DNA from: an uncultured Treponema sp.
GTDB lineage: Bacteria; Spirochaetota; Spirochaetia; Treponematales; Treponemataceae
Direction of reading: 5' to 3'
Assembly (NCBI GenBank): GCA_937923945.1
Contig: CALDWC010000141.1
Span: forward strand, 1 to 19,179
Length of the DNA: 19,179 bases
A program made the translations under genes and the position numbers. Below the pieces are notes generated by a model. It saw only the letters and a program-made list of their open reading frames with translations, ran no database searches and was not told the origin of the DNA. Within the stretch, counting starts at the first letter, position 1; each line of letters starts with the position of its first letter. Positions 1-8,172 of the stretch are shown here, one piece after another.

Positions 1-7
1 GGTTTTT

Positions 8-1426
8 ATGGAACAGTTTTTGGAGACATTAACGGCGTTCGTTTCAAAGATGAACGGCATTGTCTGGGGTCCGTATTTTTTAATTCCGCTTTTATGCGGT
101 ACCGGCTTGTTTTTTACGATTAAACTCGGCGGTGTTCAGGTTAGAAAGTTCGGAGCGGGTTGGCGACGGTTATTCGGCAACTTCACCCTCAAGGGGGAAA
201 AAGCGGGAAAACACGGAATGAGTTCTTTCCAAGCCGTTGCAACGGCTATCGCCGCGCAAGTCGGAACGGGAAATCTAGTCGGTGCAATGACCGCATTGAT
301 TATGGGCGGACCGGGAGCTATTTTTTGGATGTGGCTTGCAGCTTTCGCCGGCATGGCAACAAACTTTGCCGAAGCATGTATCGCACAAGTGTACAAGACC
401 AAAGATGAATCAGGTCAAACCGTTGGAGGTCCTGCCTATTATATTTCAGCCGGATTGGGAAATACCGGCTTTGCAAAATTTCTTGCAGGCTTTTTCGCCG
501 TTGCTATTATTTTAGCACTCGGCTTTATGGGCAATATGGTACAGGCAAACTCGATTTCGGATGCTTTCCAAAATGCATTCAAAATTCCAACATGGGTAAC
601 CGGTATCGTGCTTGCATTGGTTGCCGGCGTAATTTTTTTAGGCGGCGTCAAACGTATTGCGTCCGTCACTGAAAAAATCGTACCGATTATGGCTATTGTC
701 TATGTTACGGTTGGTCTTGTTGTTATTATCCTCAATGCAAAACATATTCCGGAAATGTTTGCCGTTATCTTTAAAGGCGCATTTGACCCGAGAGCAGTTT
801 GGGGTGGAGCATTAGGTTTCGGAATCGGACGAGCTGCCCGTTACGGAATTGCCCGCGGTCTTTTTTCAAATGAAGCCGGTATGGGTTCAACGCCGCACGC
901 TCACGCAGTTGCCGATGTCAAGCATCCCGTTGAGCAAGGGGTTTTAGGTATCGTTGCGGTTTTTATCGATACCTTTATCGTGTTGAACATTACCGTTTTC
1001 GCCGTTTTGAGTGCGGATATTGTAAAGTTTGAAGGCGGTAAACCGGTCATGACCGGAATAAAACTCGTGCAAGAAGCGTTCTCGCAGCATTTACCCGGTT
1101 CACAAATCGGCTATATTTTTATTGCGGTTTGCCTTTTGTTTTTCGCTTTTTCGACGATTATCGGTTGGTATTATTTCGGCGAAACAAATATCCGTTATTT
1201 ATTCGGAACAAAAGCACTGATTCCGTATCAGCTGTTGGTTGTCACGTTCATTTTTATCGGGAGCCTTTTAAAAATCGACCTTGTATGGGAATTGTCCGAC
1301 TTTTTCAACGGTATTATGGTTATACCAAACCTTATTGCGCTATTGATTTTAAGTGGTACGGTTGCCAAACTTCTCAAAGACTACAACAACGGCGTTCCGT
1401 TCGATGTTAATAAATACAAAAGATAA
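8..1426 (+). CDS. Sodium:alanine symporter, AGCS family
   Basis: A 472-residue inner-membrane protein that probably imports alanine or glycine with sodium. It has the family's full length and about ten hydrophobic segments. The AGCS signature lies at about residues 79-143: GTGNLVGAMTALIMGGPGA, then a WMWLAAFAGMATNFAE stretch, then VGGPAYYI. A second conserved block at about residues 286-296 (LFSNEAGMGSTPH) is also typical. The N-terminus, beginning MEQFLETLTAFVSKMNGIVW, looks like a natural AGCS start. Only seven bases precede it, so its ribosome binding site and promoter cannot be seen. A rho-independent terminator follows 18 bases after the stop codon, and the next gene converges on it. The family call is secure; the exact amino acid substrate is inferred from the family. 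Confidence 0.93.
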   Translation: MEQFLETLTAFVSKMNGIVWGPYFLIPLLCGTGLFFTIKLGGVQVRKFGAGWRRLFGNFTLKGEKAGKHGMSSFQAVATAIAAQVGTGNLVGAMTALIMGGPGAIFWMWLAAFAGMATNFAEACIAQVYKTKDESGQTVGGPAYYISAGLGNTGFAKFLAGFFAVAIILALGFMGNMVQANSISDAFQNAFKIPTWVTGIVLALVAGVIFLGGVKRIASVTEKIVPIMAIVYVTVGLVVIILNAKHIPEMFAVIFKGAFDPRAVWGGALGFGIGRAARYGIARGLFSNEAGMGSTPHAHAVADVKHPVEQGVLGIVAVFIDTFIVLNITVFAVLSADIVKFEGGKPVMTGIKLVQEAFSQHLPGSQIGYIFIAVCLLFFAFSTIIGWYYFGETNIRYLFGTKALIPYQLLVVTFIFIGSLLKIDLVWELSDFFNGIMVIPNLIALLILSGTVAKLLKDYNNGVPFDVNKYKR

Positions 1427-1443
1427 ATAAAACAATCATTTTT

Positions 1444-1471
1444 CGGGGCGGGCTACCCTGCCCCGTTTTTT
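1444..1471 (+). terminator. Rho-independent terminator of the symporter gene
   Basis: A GC-rich stem pairs CGGGGCGGG (1444-1452) with CCTGCCCCG (1457-1465), including one G-U pair, over a four-base loop. It is followed by six T (1466-1471). Read on the minus strand the stem is not followed by a T run, so it should mainly stop plus-strand transcription. The final T overlaps the stop codon of the converging ABC-F gene. Confidence 0.88.
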
Positions 1472-3458
1472 ACATTTCACTTAGCTTTTCGGAAACACGC
1501 TCCCAATCCTCAAGAAGTTTTTCGTGACGTTTTTCCAGTGCAGCAATTTCGGCTGCAAGTTTCTTACTTTTTTCCGCATTGGAGTACACTTGCGGCAGCG
1601 AAAATGAATTTTGCGCTTCCGCAAGCTGCGTTTCCGTTTGTTCAATTTCCGCCATAATCGTTTTTTCTTCGCGTTCCAGTTTTTGCCGTTTGGCGCGTAA
1701 TTCTTTTTGTTCAGCGTACGAAAGCACTTTTTTTTCGCCGCTAACGCACGAGGATTCTGTTTTTGACGAATTATTCGGGGCGGATAGCGTATCTTTTCCT
1801 GCCGGCGAGGAATTCGATACATGTTCAGCGCCCGTTGTGTATTCATAATAATCGTAAGTTCCCGGATAGTTTTTAATCACCGACGGCGCTAAAAAGTTTT
1901 CTTCCGGTGGCGGCGTCAACTCCAAAACATGCGTTGCAAGTTTTTGAATAAACCCTTTATCGTGCGAAACAAAAATAATCGTACCGCCGAAATTTTTTAA
2001 AGCATCCAAAAGGGCATCTTGCGAGTGCATATCCAAATGGTTTGTCGGTTCGTCGAGTACAAGCAGGTTATGATTTTTCAGCAAAAGTCGTAAAAGTGAG
2101 AGACGGCTTTTTTCACCGCCCGACAACACGGAAATTGATTTAAAAATATCATCACCGCGGAACAAAAAAGCCGCTAGCATATTACGCAAATTCGGTATTA
2201 AATCGAGTGGCGCTTCGTTTTCGAGTAAACCAATAACGGTTTCACTGCCGGCTAGTTTTTCCGCCGAGTCTTGCGAAAAATATCCGATGTCAACGCCCGC
2301 ACCGAAAGTGAGCGTTCCTTCAAAATCGGTATCGACTCCGGTCATTATCCGCAACAACGTTGATTTTCCCGCACCGTTTTTTCCGACGAGAACGAGTCGC
2401 TCGTTTTTTTCGAGGATAAAATCAAAATCGGAAATAACTTTTTTTTCACCGAAGTGTTTTGAAATCTGCTCCAATTTTAAAACAATTTTCCCTGAATGCG
2501 GTGCTTCGGGAAATTGAAATTTGATTTTTTTGAACTGCTCGGGGATTTCAATCCGCTCCATTTTTTCAAGCCGTTTAATCCGCTCCTGCACCATTGCCGC
2601 CTTTGTCGGTTTATAGCGAAACCGGCGAATAAGGTCTTCACTTTTTTTTATTTCTTCTTGCTGTTCATGGTAGGCTTTTACGATTTTTACCAGTTCCTGT
2701 TCACGCTGAGCTTCATACTTTGAATACGTCCCCAAATATTTGGTAAGCTTTCCGTTAAAAAGCTCATACGTTTCGGTTACGCACGTGTCCAAAAAATACC
2801 GATCGTGACTGACCAGCAAAAAGCCGCCTTTGAAGTTTTTGAGATAAGTTTCGAGCCAATTGCGGGCTTCCAAATCGAGGTAGTTTGTCGGTTCGTCCAA
2901 AATTAAAATATCGGCACCTTGCAGTAAAATTTTTGCAAGAGCAATCCGCATTTGCCAGCCTCCTGAAAACTCGTCCGTCATACGGGTTAAATCGTGGCGC
3001 GCAAATCCGAGACCGGCGAGTACTTCTTTGATAAGCGACTCGCGGCGGTGCCAGCCGCTTGCTTCAAGATCTTGCTGTAACGCATAAAAGTTTTCAGAAA
3101 GACGTTTTTGCGCCGCTTGATTTGTTTCGCGCTCCAGTTCCGCACCGACACGGTCAAGTTCGGCAAGGATTTCCCGCGCTTTGGTAAATGCTTTTTCGGC
3201 TTCACCGTACAACGAAGTTCCCGAATGTACAATACCGTTTTGCGGTAAATACGAAACGAGCGTTCCTTTTTCCAGCGCAATTTCTCCGCTATCGGCACTT
3301 TGCAGTCCCGCAATAATTTTCATGAGCGTCGACTTGCCCGCTCCGTTTGTACCGGTTAAAGCCGCCTTGGTGCCGTTTGTCAAAACAAGTGTTACATCCT
3401 GCAAAATATCCCGCGCACCGAACGATAAACACACCTTTGAAAGTTGTACAAAAGCCAT
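1470..3458 (-). CDS. ABC-F family ATPase, Uup-like
   Basis: A 662-residue soluble protein with two ATP-binding cassettes and no membrane segment, which marks the ABC-F class of ribosome- or DNA-associated ATPases. Cassette 1 has Walker A GTNGAGKST (36-44), signature FSGGW (164-168) and Walker B LILDEPTNYLD (185-195). Cassette 2 has GKNGAGKST (359-367), LSGGE (445-449) and LLVLDEPTNHLD (465-476). A charged linker at about 240-310 joins them. A Ser/Gly-rich spacer (about 545-575) leads into a C-terminal coiled coil (about 578-660) like the C-terminal domain of Uup. The ATG at 3456-3458 is preceded on its strand by a GAGGG-type ribosome binding site. Members of this class act in translation quality control, structure-specific DNA binding or ribosome-protection antibiotic resistance; the sequence alone does not choose between these. 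Confidence 0.92.
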   Translation of the reverse strand: MAFVQLSKVCLSFGARDILQDVTLVLTNGTKAALTGTNGAGKSTLMKIIAGLQSADSGEIALEKGTLVSYLPQNGIVHSGTSLYGEAEKAFTKAREILAELDRVGAELERETNQAAQKRLSENFYALQQDLEASGWHRRESLIKEVLAGLGFARHDLTRMTDEFSGGWQMRIALAKILLQGADILILDEPTNYLDLEARNWLETYLKNFKGGFLLVSHDRYFLDTCVTETYELFNGKLTKYLGTYSKYEAQREQELVKIVKAYHEQQEEIKKSEDLIRRFRYKPTKAAMVQERIKRLEKMERIEIPEQFKKIKFQFPEAPHSGKIVLKLEQISKHFGEKKVISDFDFILEKNERLVLVGKNGAGKSTLLRIMTGVDTDFEGTLTFGAGVDIGYFSQDSAEKLAGSETVIGLLENEAPLDLIPNLRNMLAAFLFRGDDIFKSISVLSGGEKSRLSLLRLLLKNHNLLVLDEPTNHLDMHSQDALLDALKNFGGTIIFVSHDKGFIQKLATHVLELTPPPEENFLAPSVIKNYPGTYDYYEYTTGAEHVSNSSPAGKDTLSAPNNSSKTESSCVSGEKKVLSYAEQKELRAKRQKLEREEKTIMAEIEQTETQLAEAQNSFSLPQVYSNAEKSKKLAAEIAALEKRHEKLLEDWERVSEKLSEM

Positions 3459-3482
3459 ATACCCTACCCTCTCAAAACATTT

Positions 3483-3511
3483 ATAGTACCGTTTTGACTG
3501 CAGTTTTACAA
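3483..3511 (-). promoter_or_regulatory. Possible promoter of the ABC-F gene
   Basis: On the minus strand, TTGTAA (3506-3511) and TACTAT (3483-3488) are separated by 17 bases, each matching the sigma70 consensus at four of six positions. They lie 25-53 bases ahead of the ABC-F start codon. This is a weak match and remains a candidate only. Confidence 0.3.
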
Positions 3512-3736
3512 GAGGTTAACAGAACTTGTTTGAAACTTGCATCATAGAACAAAAGGAGACATTTTCACAGTGCTGCAACACAAAAACATTCACCGCATGC
3601 TTTTTAACTCATCTTGCGCAGAAAATTTTTCGGTTATACGGCAACAATACAGCAACAAAAAAATCACGTTTTTTGCTACTTAAATAATATAAGATTTTTT
3701 TGAAAATTATTTTATCGTATAATTTCGCCGGACACA

Positions 3737-3819
3737 TTTAAATAGTCATACGTAATTTTCGAAAATGAATTTTAAATCTTATTCTACGCATTTAAATACT
3801 TGTAAAAAAAGTTTAAATA
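3737..3819 (+). promoter_or_regulatory. Cluster of TTTAAATA boxes upstream of the lipoprotein promoter
   Basis: TTTAAATA followed by G or C and then T occurs at 3737, 3791 and 3812, with a degenerate copy (TTTAAATCTT) at 3771. The last three begin 20 and 21 bases apart, about two helical turns, and the last ends just before the -35 box at 3823. This could be a regulator or UP-like binding array, but the local sequence is very AT-rich, so chance is a real alternative. In the rest of the 3459-3881 gap, apart from the two promoters, I see no gene or stable RNA. Confidence 0.35.
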
Positions 3820-3822
3820 GTA

Positions 3823-3850
3823 TTGACATTTTTTACAAAATTGTTATACT
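3823..3850 (+). promoter_or_regulatory. Strong sigma70-type promoter
   Basis: A perfect -35 box TTGACA (3823-3828) and a -10 box TATACT (3845-3850) are separated by 16 bases. It lies 31 bases ahead of the lipoprotein ATG at 3882. An AGGAG ribosome binding site follows at 3871-3875. Confidence 0.8.
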
Positions 3851-3881
3851 AGGTTAACATAATTGTTTTTAGGAGATATTT

Positions 3882-5425
3882 ATGAACAAATATTGTAAGC
3901 TTACTTTAAGGTGCTTTTTAGCACTGTTTTTAATAAGTAGTAGTTTTTCTTGTACGCCTAGTGTAGCGTCAAAGAGTAATCAAGATCCGGGAAGTGAAAA
4001 CACAAAAACACAAAAACACAAAAACACAAAAACACAGAAAAAATAAAAAATTTCACTGCAACAGATTTTATAGGTGAGATGACAGGAGAAGGAATTTACG
4101 CTTTGGATTCCAGACTGAGTTGGGTCGCATATAAAGGAGCAGCGTATTATAATGTGTTTATTGACGGTGAAAAAACAAATGATAGTAAAATTACTGAAAC
4201 GAAGTTTAGAACAGCCTTCGATGGCGATGTCGAAGTTGATGATAAAATGGAGAATAGTCCAAAAGATATAAAAATAGAAGTAAAAGCGTACTCGAGCGAC
4301 GATTCGGAGTTAGCTTCCGCTTCAATTATAAAAAAAATTCCTGCAAAACCGCAATTTTCTATTTTAGAAATCAATGGTAAAGAATTCAAAGAAAATATAG
4401 AAGTCGAAAACCCTGTTTCCATAAAGCTAAAAGTAAATAATGCTATAAAATTTTGGTCAAATAATGAAAAAGATAAAGCTCTCAAAAATTTAAATAACTA
4501 TATAAGCTTTGAAGCCAATGGTGCGGAACTTCCGAGTACATATTCCTACGATGAAAAAGACGGTTGTATTATTGTAGAACCTCTTGGAGCTTTACGTGGA
4601 AGCAATACGTTTGCTAAAGGCTATCAATTAAAAATTAAGGCACAATTTTCAGATAAATATCAACTTTGGTACACAAACGCGGAGCAAATATTTAATTTCA
4701 AAATTGCTCAAATCGATAGTGCTGAGCAGCCCCCTCTCGAAGTAGAAAAAATTCTTCTAAATGATGATGAAAGTAAAAATCTCATGACTGAAAATGACAT
4801 TGAAAATGTGAACGTAAAAAGCACTGTATCCATTATTTTTAACCAACTCATAGATATAAGTAGCTATAAAGTTCCTAATACTGAAACTAACACAAAGGGG
4901 ACTGGAATATATATTACAACAAAGGAAACCGGTATAGGTAGTGATGACTCAAGATTAACGAATGCTCAATACGAAAAAATCAATGACAATGGTATTTTGA
5001 AAACAAAAATAACTTTTACAATGGCAGGAAAAACGCATCTCGTATTAGATCCGGAGCCGTTAGAAGGTTATACAAAATATTACATAGTAATTGACGATAC
5101 TATAAAATCCGGTACTAATACTAAAATAAGAGCCGAAATACGCAAATCATTTACAACCGGTGAAGGAATTGAAAAGCTATATAAACTTTGTGTTCAACAA
5201 GGAAGCATAAAAGGATATACGGAAAAAGATATTAAACTTCCTGAGGGTGCGGAATTTACAATCATTGCTGACAAAGCTCCTACAGGACAAACTTTTTCAG
5301 GATGGTATGTTGGTGAATATTACGAAGATTACGGACCGAAACTAACAGAAGATCAAAAAAAGTCAAAAGAGCTCACTCTAAAAATGAGAGCACATGATAC
5401 AACTTTTGCAGCAGAATATAAATAG
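3882..5425 (+). CDS. Phase-variable surface lipoprotein (present frame OFF)
   Basis: I do not recognise a named gene. ATG 3882 has an AGGAG site 6 bases ahead and starts a lipoprotein signal peptide with lipobox SSFSC (Cys24). This frame stops after 54 codons at 4044-4046, just past five AAAAACAC units. The downstream frame is open from 3998 to 5425 without a plausible start of its own; its first ATG, at 4079, lacks a spaced ribosome binding site. Removing one 8-base unit, or adding two, joins the two frames into a 511-residue lipoprotein. The body holds a fibronectin-III-like stretch just after 4079, a middle region resembling a bacterial Ig-like domain, and a C-terminal module resembling the divergent InlB B-repeat family (GQTFSGWYVG, then an MRAHDTTFAAEYK ending). 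This suggests a cell-surface binding protein. The frame break could be a sequencing error, but its position in a slippage-prone repeat favours phase variation. Confidence 0.75.
3997..4035 (+). repeat. Octanucleotide tandem repeat (AAAAACAC), about 4.9 units
   Basis: One AAAACAC unit (3997-4003) is followed by four perfect AAAAACAC units (4004-4035). It lies in the coding region 16 codons after the lipobox Cys. The unit is not a multiple of three, so slippage changes the reading frame of the lipoprotein gene. Confidence 0.9.
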
Positions 5426-5455
5426 GATTTAAACTTAATTGGGCCGTATGCCTAA

Positions 5456-5608
5456 GGAGACACTGATTAATTCAATCGAGAATTAATCAGTGTCCACCTT
5501 TAAAATCTATTGTTTCGCAAATGTTCAGAATCTACCTTATTATACTGAACATTGAGAAACAATAAGGAAACGCTGTTAAATGGCGTCAAGCCTTTAATCA
5601 GCGTTTCC
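5456..5608 (+). mobile_element. 153-bp three-hairpin MITE-like element, copy 1
   Basis: The element begins GGAGACACTGATTAA and ends with the reverse complement of GGAAACGCTGATTAA, giving 15-base terminal inverted repeats with two mismatches. It is flanked by the direct repeat CTAA (5452-5455 and 5609-5612), which looks like a target-site duplication. It folds into three hairpins: A (5459-5494, perfect 15-bp stem), B (about 5508-5563, stems ATTGTTTC/GAAACAAT and TGTTCAG/CTGAACA) and C (5566-5608, about 18 bp with bulges). There is no coding capacity, so any movement would need a transposase from elsewhere. It lies between the two lipoprotein genes. Confidence 0.85.
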
Positions 5609-5658
5609 CTAAAAACATGCGTCCCATTTTTAACTATATATCGAGGAAGAAATATACT

Positions 5659-6777
5659 ATGAAACAGCCTTTTTTTATATTTGCAGTATTTTTATCTCTA
5701 TCATTTTTCTCGTGTACGCCATCACTGGAAAATACAAACAAAGCAAACGCTCATGTTGATACCGCTTTTTTATATAACTCCACTTTATATCTCGGGCGTG
5801 AAGAGAATAAAAATGCTCCATCGTTAAAAGATGTAGATACATTTAAACTTAGAAACCCTCGTGTAGCAAATTTTAAGGCAGACGCATTCTTTGATTTTTC
5901 AGGAACGGTGAAAAACAACCTTATGTATAACTATGCTCTAGTTACGGTTACAAAAGATGGTACGGATTTAACTGCAAAATATTATCCGCGTAACGACTTT
6001 TCCTTTCGTATATGGCTTCCATTCGGAAAAGGTAATTATACCGTAAAAATATATAAGATTCTGGATATTGAGGTGCATAGAGTTGGAGAAGGAAACATAA
6101 GTGCCGTAAGCTACAATAAAGATGAGCCTTTATATGTTCTTAAGGTATATAACACTCGAGATGAGGATGGAAGGTTTTTATACCCTTCATTTTTTATTCA
6201 AAGTGATAATGATGAGATACAAGAACTTGCAAAAAAGATACAAGAAGGGAAAAAAACTGATATGGAAATTATAAAAGCAATTCATGATTATGTTTGTTAT
6301 CATGTTAGATATGACTATGAAAGCATACTGTCAAATGATCCTGAAAATAAATTATATCGTAAACAAGATGCAAAGTCCGTTTTAGATTCGGGTGTAGCGG
6401 TTTGTGAGGGATATACTTCACTTACAGCGGCACTGTTACGTTCTTTGGGAATAAAAGCGAAAGCAGTTATTGGTACGCTCAAATTAAAGCCGTCAGACAA
6501 AGCTGTTATACACGCATGGCTGCATGTTATGAGTACAAAAAACAACATAACAAAATATCGCCTCTTAGACACAACAAATAACGATAACGAAGAAGTAGAT
6601 AAAAATAATAATTATAAATTTATAGATGAACGTGAACCACTCGATACCTATTTTTTGCTTGATATTGAAAATAACGAAAACAATCATAAAAGCACCCATT
6701 TTCAAGGAACAGACGATAAAAACGCCGCCTTTAAAAATGATGATGGACTTTATAAAGGAACACGACCGTGGCGATAA
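5659..6777 (+). CDS. Lipoprotein with transglutaminase-like domain
   Basis: A 372-residue predicted lipoprotein. I chose ATG 5659 because a GAGGAAGA ribosome binding site (5643-5650) precedes it and the product then starts with a signal peptide ending in lipobox SFFSC (Cys19). An upstream in-frame ATG at 5617 would spoil that signal. Residues about 200-305 form a transglutaminase-like core of the papain fold: Cys249 in SGVAVCEGYTSL, His285 in HAWLHV and Asp304 in YRLLDTTN make the expected Cys-His-Asp triad. Such bacterial domains are proteases or amide-bond enzymes acting on proteins or peptidoglycan; the substrate here is unknown. The 'SCTPS' sequence at its mature N-terminus matches the preceding lipoprotein, so the two may be related or exported together. 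The last 40 residues are rich in Asn, Asp and Lys. No promoter was recognised. Confidence 0.82.
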   Translation: MKQPFFIFAVFLSLSFFSCTPSLENTNKANAHVDTAFLYNSTLYLGREENKNAPSLKDVDTFKLRNPRVANFKADAFFDFSGTVKNNLMYNYALVTVTKDGTDLTAKYYPRNDFSFRIWLPFGKGNYTVKIYKILDIEVHRVGEGNISAVSYNKDEPLYVLKVYNTRDEDGRFLYPSFFIQSDNDEIQELAKKIQEGKKTDMEIIKAIHDYVCYHVRYDYESILSNDPENKLYRKQDAKSVLDSGVAVCEGYTSLTAALLRSLGIKAKAVIGTLKLKPSDKAVIHAWLHVMSTKNNITKYRLLDTTNNDNEEVDKNNNYKFIDEREPLDTYFLLDIENNENNHKSTHFQGTDDKNAAFKNDDGLYKGTRPWR

Positions 6778-6900
6778 CAGAAAAAAAATTATTATCTATT
6801 AGAAGATTTTATAATTTATAAAACTCACAACGATATTTTACAAAAGATATTCGATTAGGAGTAAAAAAACAATTTGAATGATACGTTATAACACCTATAA

Positions 6901-7239
6901 AATAAAAAAGAACAAGCTGGAGTTGTTGCCGGCATAATTGTCGCTATTTTACGAGAAAGCAAAAGCGAAAATTTGCTTGCGAAAAATTTTCACCGGCTTG
7001 CAATTTACGGCATTATAAAAGAGTATACTGAAAAAGAAATACGGCAGATAATTTCGGGATTACTGTGCCAAATTTTTTTGAGCCGTGATGAATACCACAC
7101 TTGAAAAATTACATCGCAGGGAATGCAACTTTTAAAAAGTGAAGTTTCGTTCAGTATGATTGACAAAAGTGAAAATAAAAACAAAAGCGATAAAAAGCTA
7201 TCCACTTATTCTTTAAAGAAACGCCGATTAAAGGCTTGA
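6901..7239 (+). pseudogene. recQ: Remnant of a RecQ-type DNA helicase (RQC domain)
   Basis: Read in the frame of 6919, the DNA gives a winged-helix RQC-like stretch: VAILRESKSENLL, then HRLAIYGIIKEYTEKEIRQ, then SRDEYHT, an in-frame stop at 7102-7104, then KITSQGMQLLKSE. This follows the order of the RQC domain in RecQ (LRGSKS, KL-YGIG, then an LTE-G--L-GE-like end). The helicase domains are missing, the frame upstream of 6901 is closed by stops, and no start or ribosome binding site is present. It therefore looks like the decayed end of a recQ gene. The region 6778-6900 holds nothing else I can identify. Confidence 0.62.
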
Positions 7240-7260
7240 CGGTCGTTTACCGGCGTTTTC
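7218..7260 (+). repeat. Solitary, diverged hairpin C of the MITE-like element
   Basis: The 43 bases match hairpin C of the full elements, with the same GATTAAAGGCTTGACG core, but hairpins A and B are absent. In the stem, CGCTG/CAGCG of the full copies is replaced by CGCCG/CGGCG, a paired change that keeps base pairing (C7225 with G7252). It overlaps the end of the recQ remnant. Its age and origin as an end fragment are inferred. Confidence 0.65.
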
Positions 7261-7457
7261 GTTAACACTCTGTATTTTCAGAGATACACAGTCTCCATTT
7301 TTATTTACAGGCTTTGTATTTTTAGACTGCTACTACAGCTGTATTTTATCTCAAATTTATAGCGGTACGCACTCCGGCTGTATGTAAAAGTACTTGAAAC
7401 AGTCAAAAATATAAACTTTTCTCTTGCCTTTTCGGCTGAGTTTCAGTATTTTGTAAC

Positions 7458-7484
7458 TATAACCTAGACTAGTTGCTTGACTAG
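7458..7484 (+). promoter_or_regulatory. Possible operator of the transposase-derivative/MMPL operon
   Basis: CTAGT (7469-7473) and ACTAG (7480-7484) form an inverted repeat around six bases, and GACTAG also recurs directly at 7467 and 7479, twelve bases apart. A -10-like TATAAC (7458-7463) lies immediately upstream without a convincing -35 box. The position 22-38 bases before the start codon at 7507 suits a repressor site. Between 7261 and 7457 I see no gene, RNA or stable hairpin. Confidence 0.35.
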
Positions 7485-7506
7485 ATAGGAAAAACGAGGA
7501 ACGAAA

Positions 7507-8139
7507 ATGCAAATAAAATTGATGTCGGATCAGGTGGATGCGCTTTTAAAATGTTTCAGCGATGATCTTACGGCAACAAAAGCAAGCGAGATTGCAAACA
7601 TAAATCGAAACACAGTGAACCGCTATTACGGTCTTTTTCGCCGTAAGATTCTCAAATATCATGATTTTGAACACTCAAACGGTTTGGATCTGCAGACAAA
7701 GATGGCATCACGTTTGGAAAAAGCGCGCGTGCGAAGTGAAAAAATCAAAGAAGCGTTTGAAAAAGGTCCTATATTGGGGATTTTTCAACGAGGCAGAAAA
7801 GTATTTACCGCCATTTTGGAAGACCTTTCCGAAAACAGTTTACACGCGATGATTACCGGTAACGCGGAACAGGTTTTTTCCGCTCATGACGAAAACTATA
7901 ATAGGCTGCTGCTCAAAGCATGCGATCAGTATCAGGTTTTTTATGATGTGGCGGAAATCAAAAAGGAACACATTGCTTGCATTGAAAACTTTTTGCATTT
8001 TGCAAAAGAACGCTTGGCAAAGTTTAACGGCTTTTCGCGCGGTTCGTTTTTGCTGCATTTGAAAGAATGCGAATTTCGGTACAATCATCGGAATGATGAT
8101 TTATTTCCATTGATTAAAAATATTTTTCAAACATTTTAG
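7507..8139 (+). CDS. IS1595-type transposase derivative, probably catalytically dead
   Basis: A 210-residue protein with a good GAGGA ribosome binding site (7496-7500). The N-terminal helix-turn-helix (LTATKASEIANINRNTVNRY, residues 21-40) and the C-terminal block (HIACIENFLHFAKERLAKFNG then HLKECEFRYNHR) match the IS1016-like branch of IS1595 transposases, which lacks the zinc ribbon. The catalytic core is damaged. The usual DESYFG around the first Asp reads LDLQTKMAS, and the second Asp (in a YTDxYxxY motif) is replaced in VFSAHDENY. The third acidic residue in IENF remains. No terminal inverted repeats of an IS1595 element are evident beside it. The frame is nevertheless intact and ends 33 bases before the MMPL gene, so it may be kept as a DNA-binding regulator of that operon, or it may simply be a decaying transposase. 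Confidence 0.72.
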   Translation: MQIKLMSDQVDALLKCFSDDLTATKASEIANINRNTVNRYYGLFRRKILKYHDFEHSNGLDLQTKMASRLEKARVRSEKIKEAFEKGPILGIFQRGRKVFTAILEDLSENSLHAMITGNAEQVFSAHDENYNRLLLKACDQYQVFYDVAEIKKEHIACIENFLHFAKERLAKFNGFSRGSFLLHLKECEFRYNHRNDDLFPLIKNIFQTF

Positions 8140-8172
8140 CCCAATGAATAGGCTACGAGGAGAAAACAATTT

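Noticed and set aside
3570..3683. Short GTG-started frame (about 37 codons) with AGGAG upstream
   Set aside because: Spacing from AGGAG to GTG is long, the product resembles nothing, and the region is AT-rich intergenic DNA.
7507..8139. A complete, active IS1595 insertion sequence
   Set aside because: No terminal inverted repeats or 8-base duplication are visible around it, and catalytic residues are missing.
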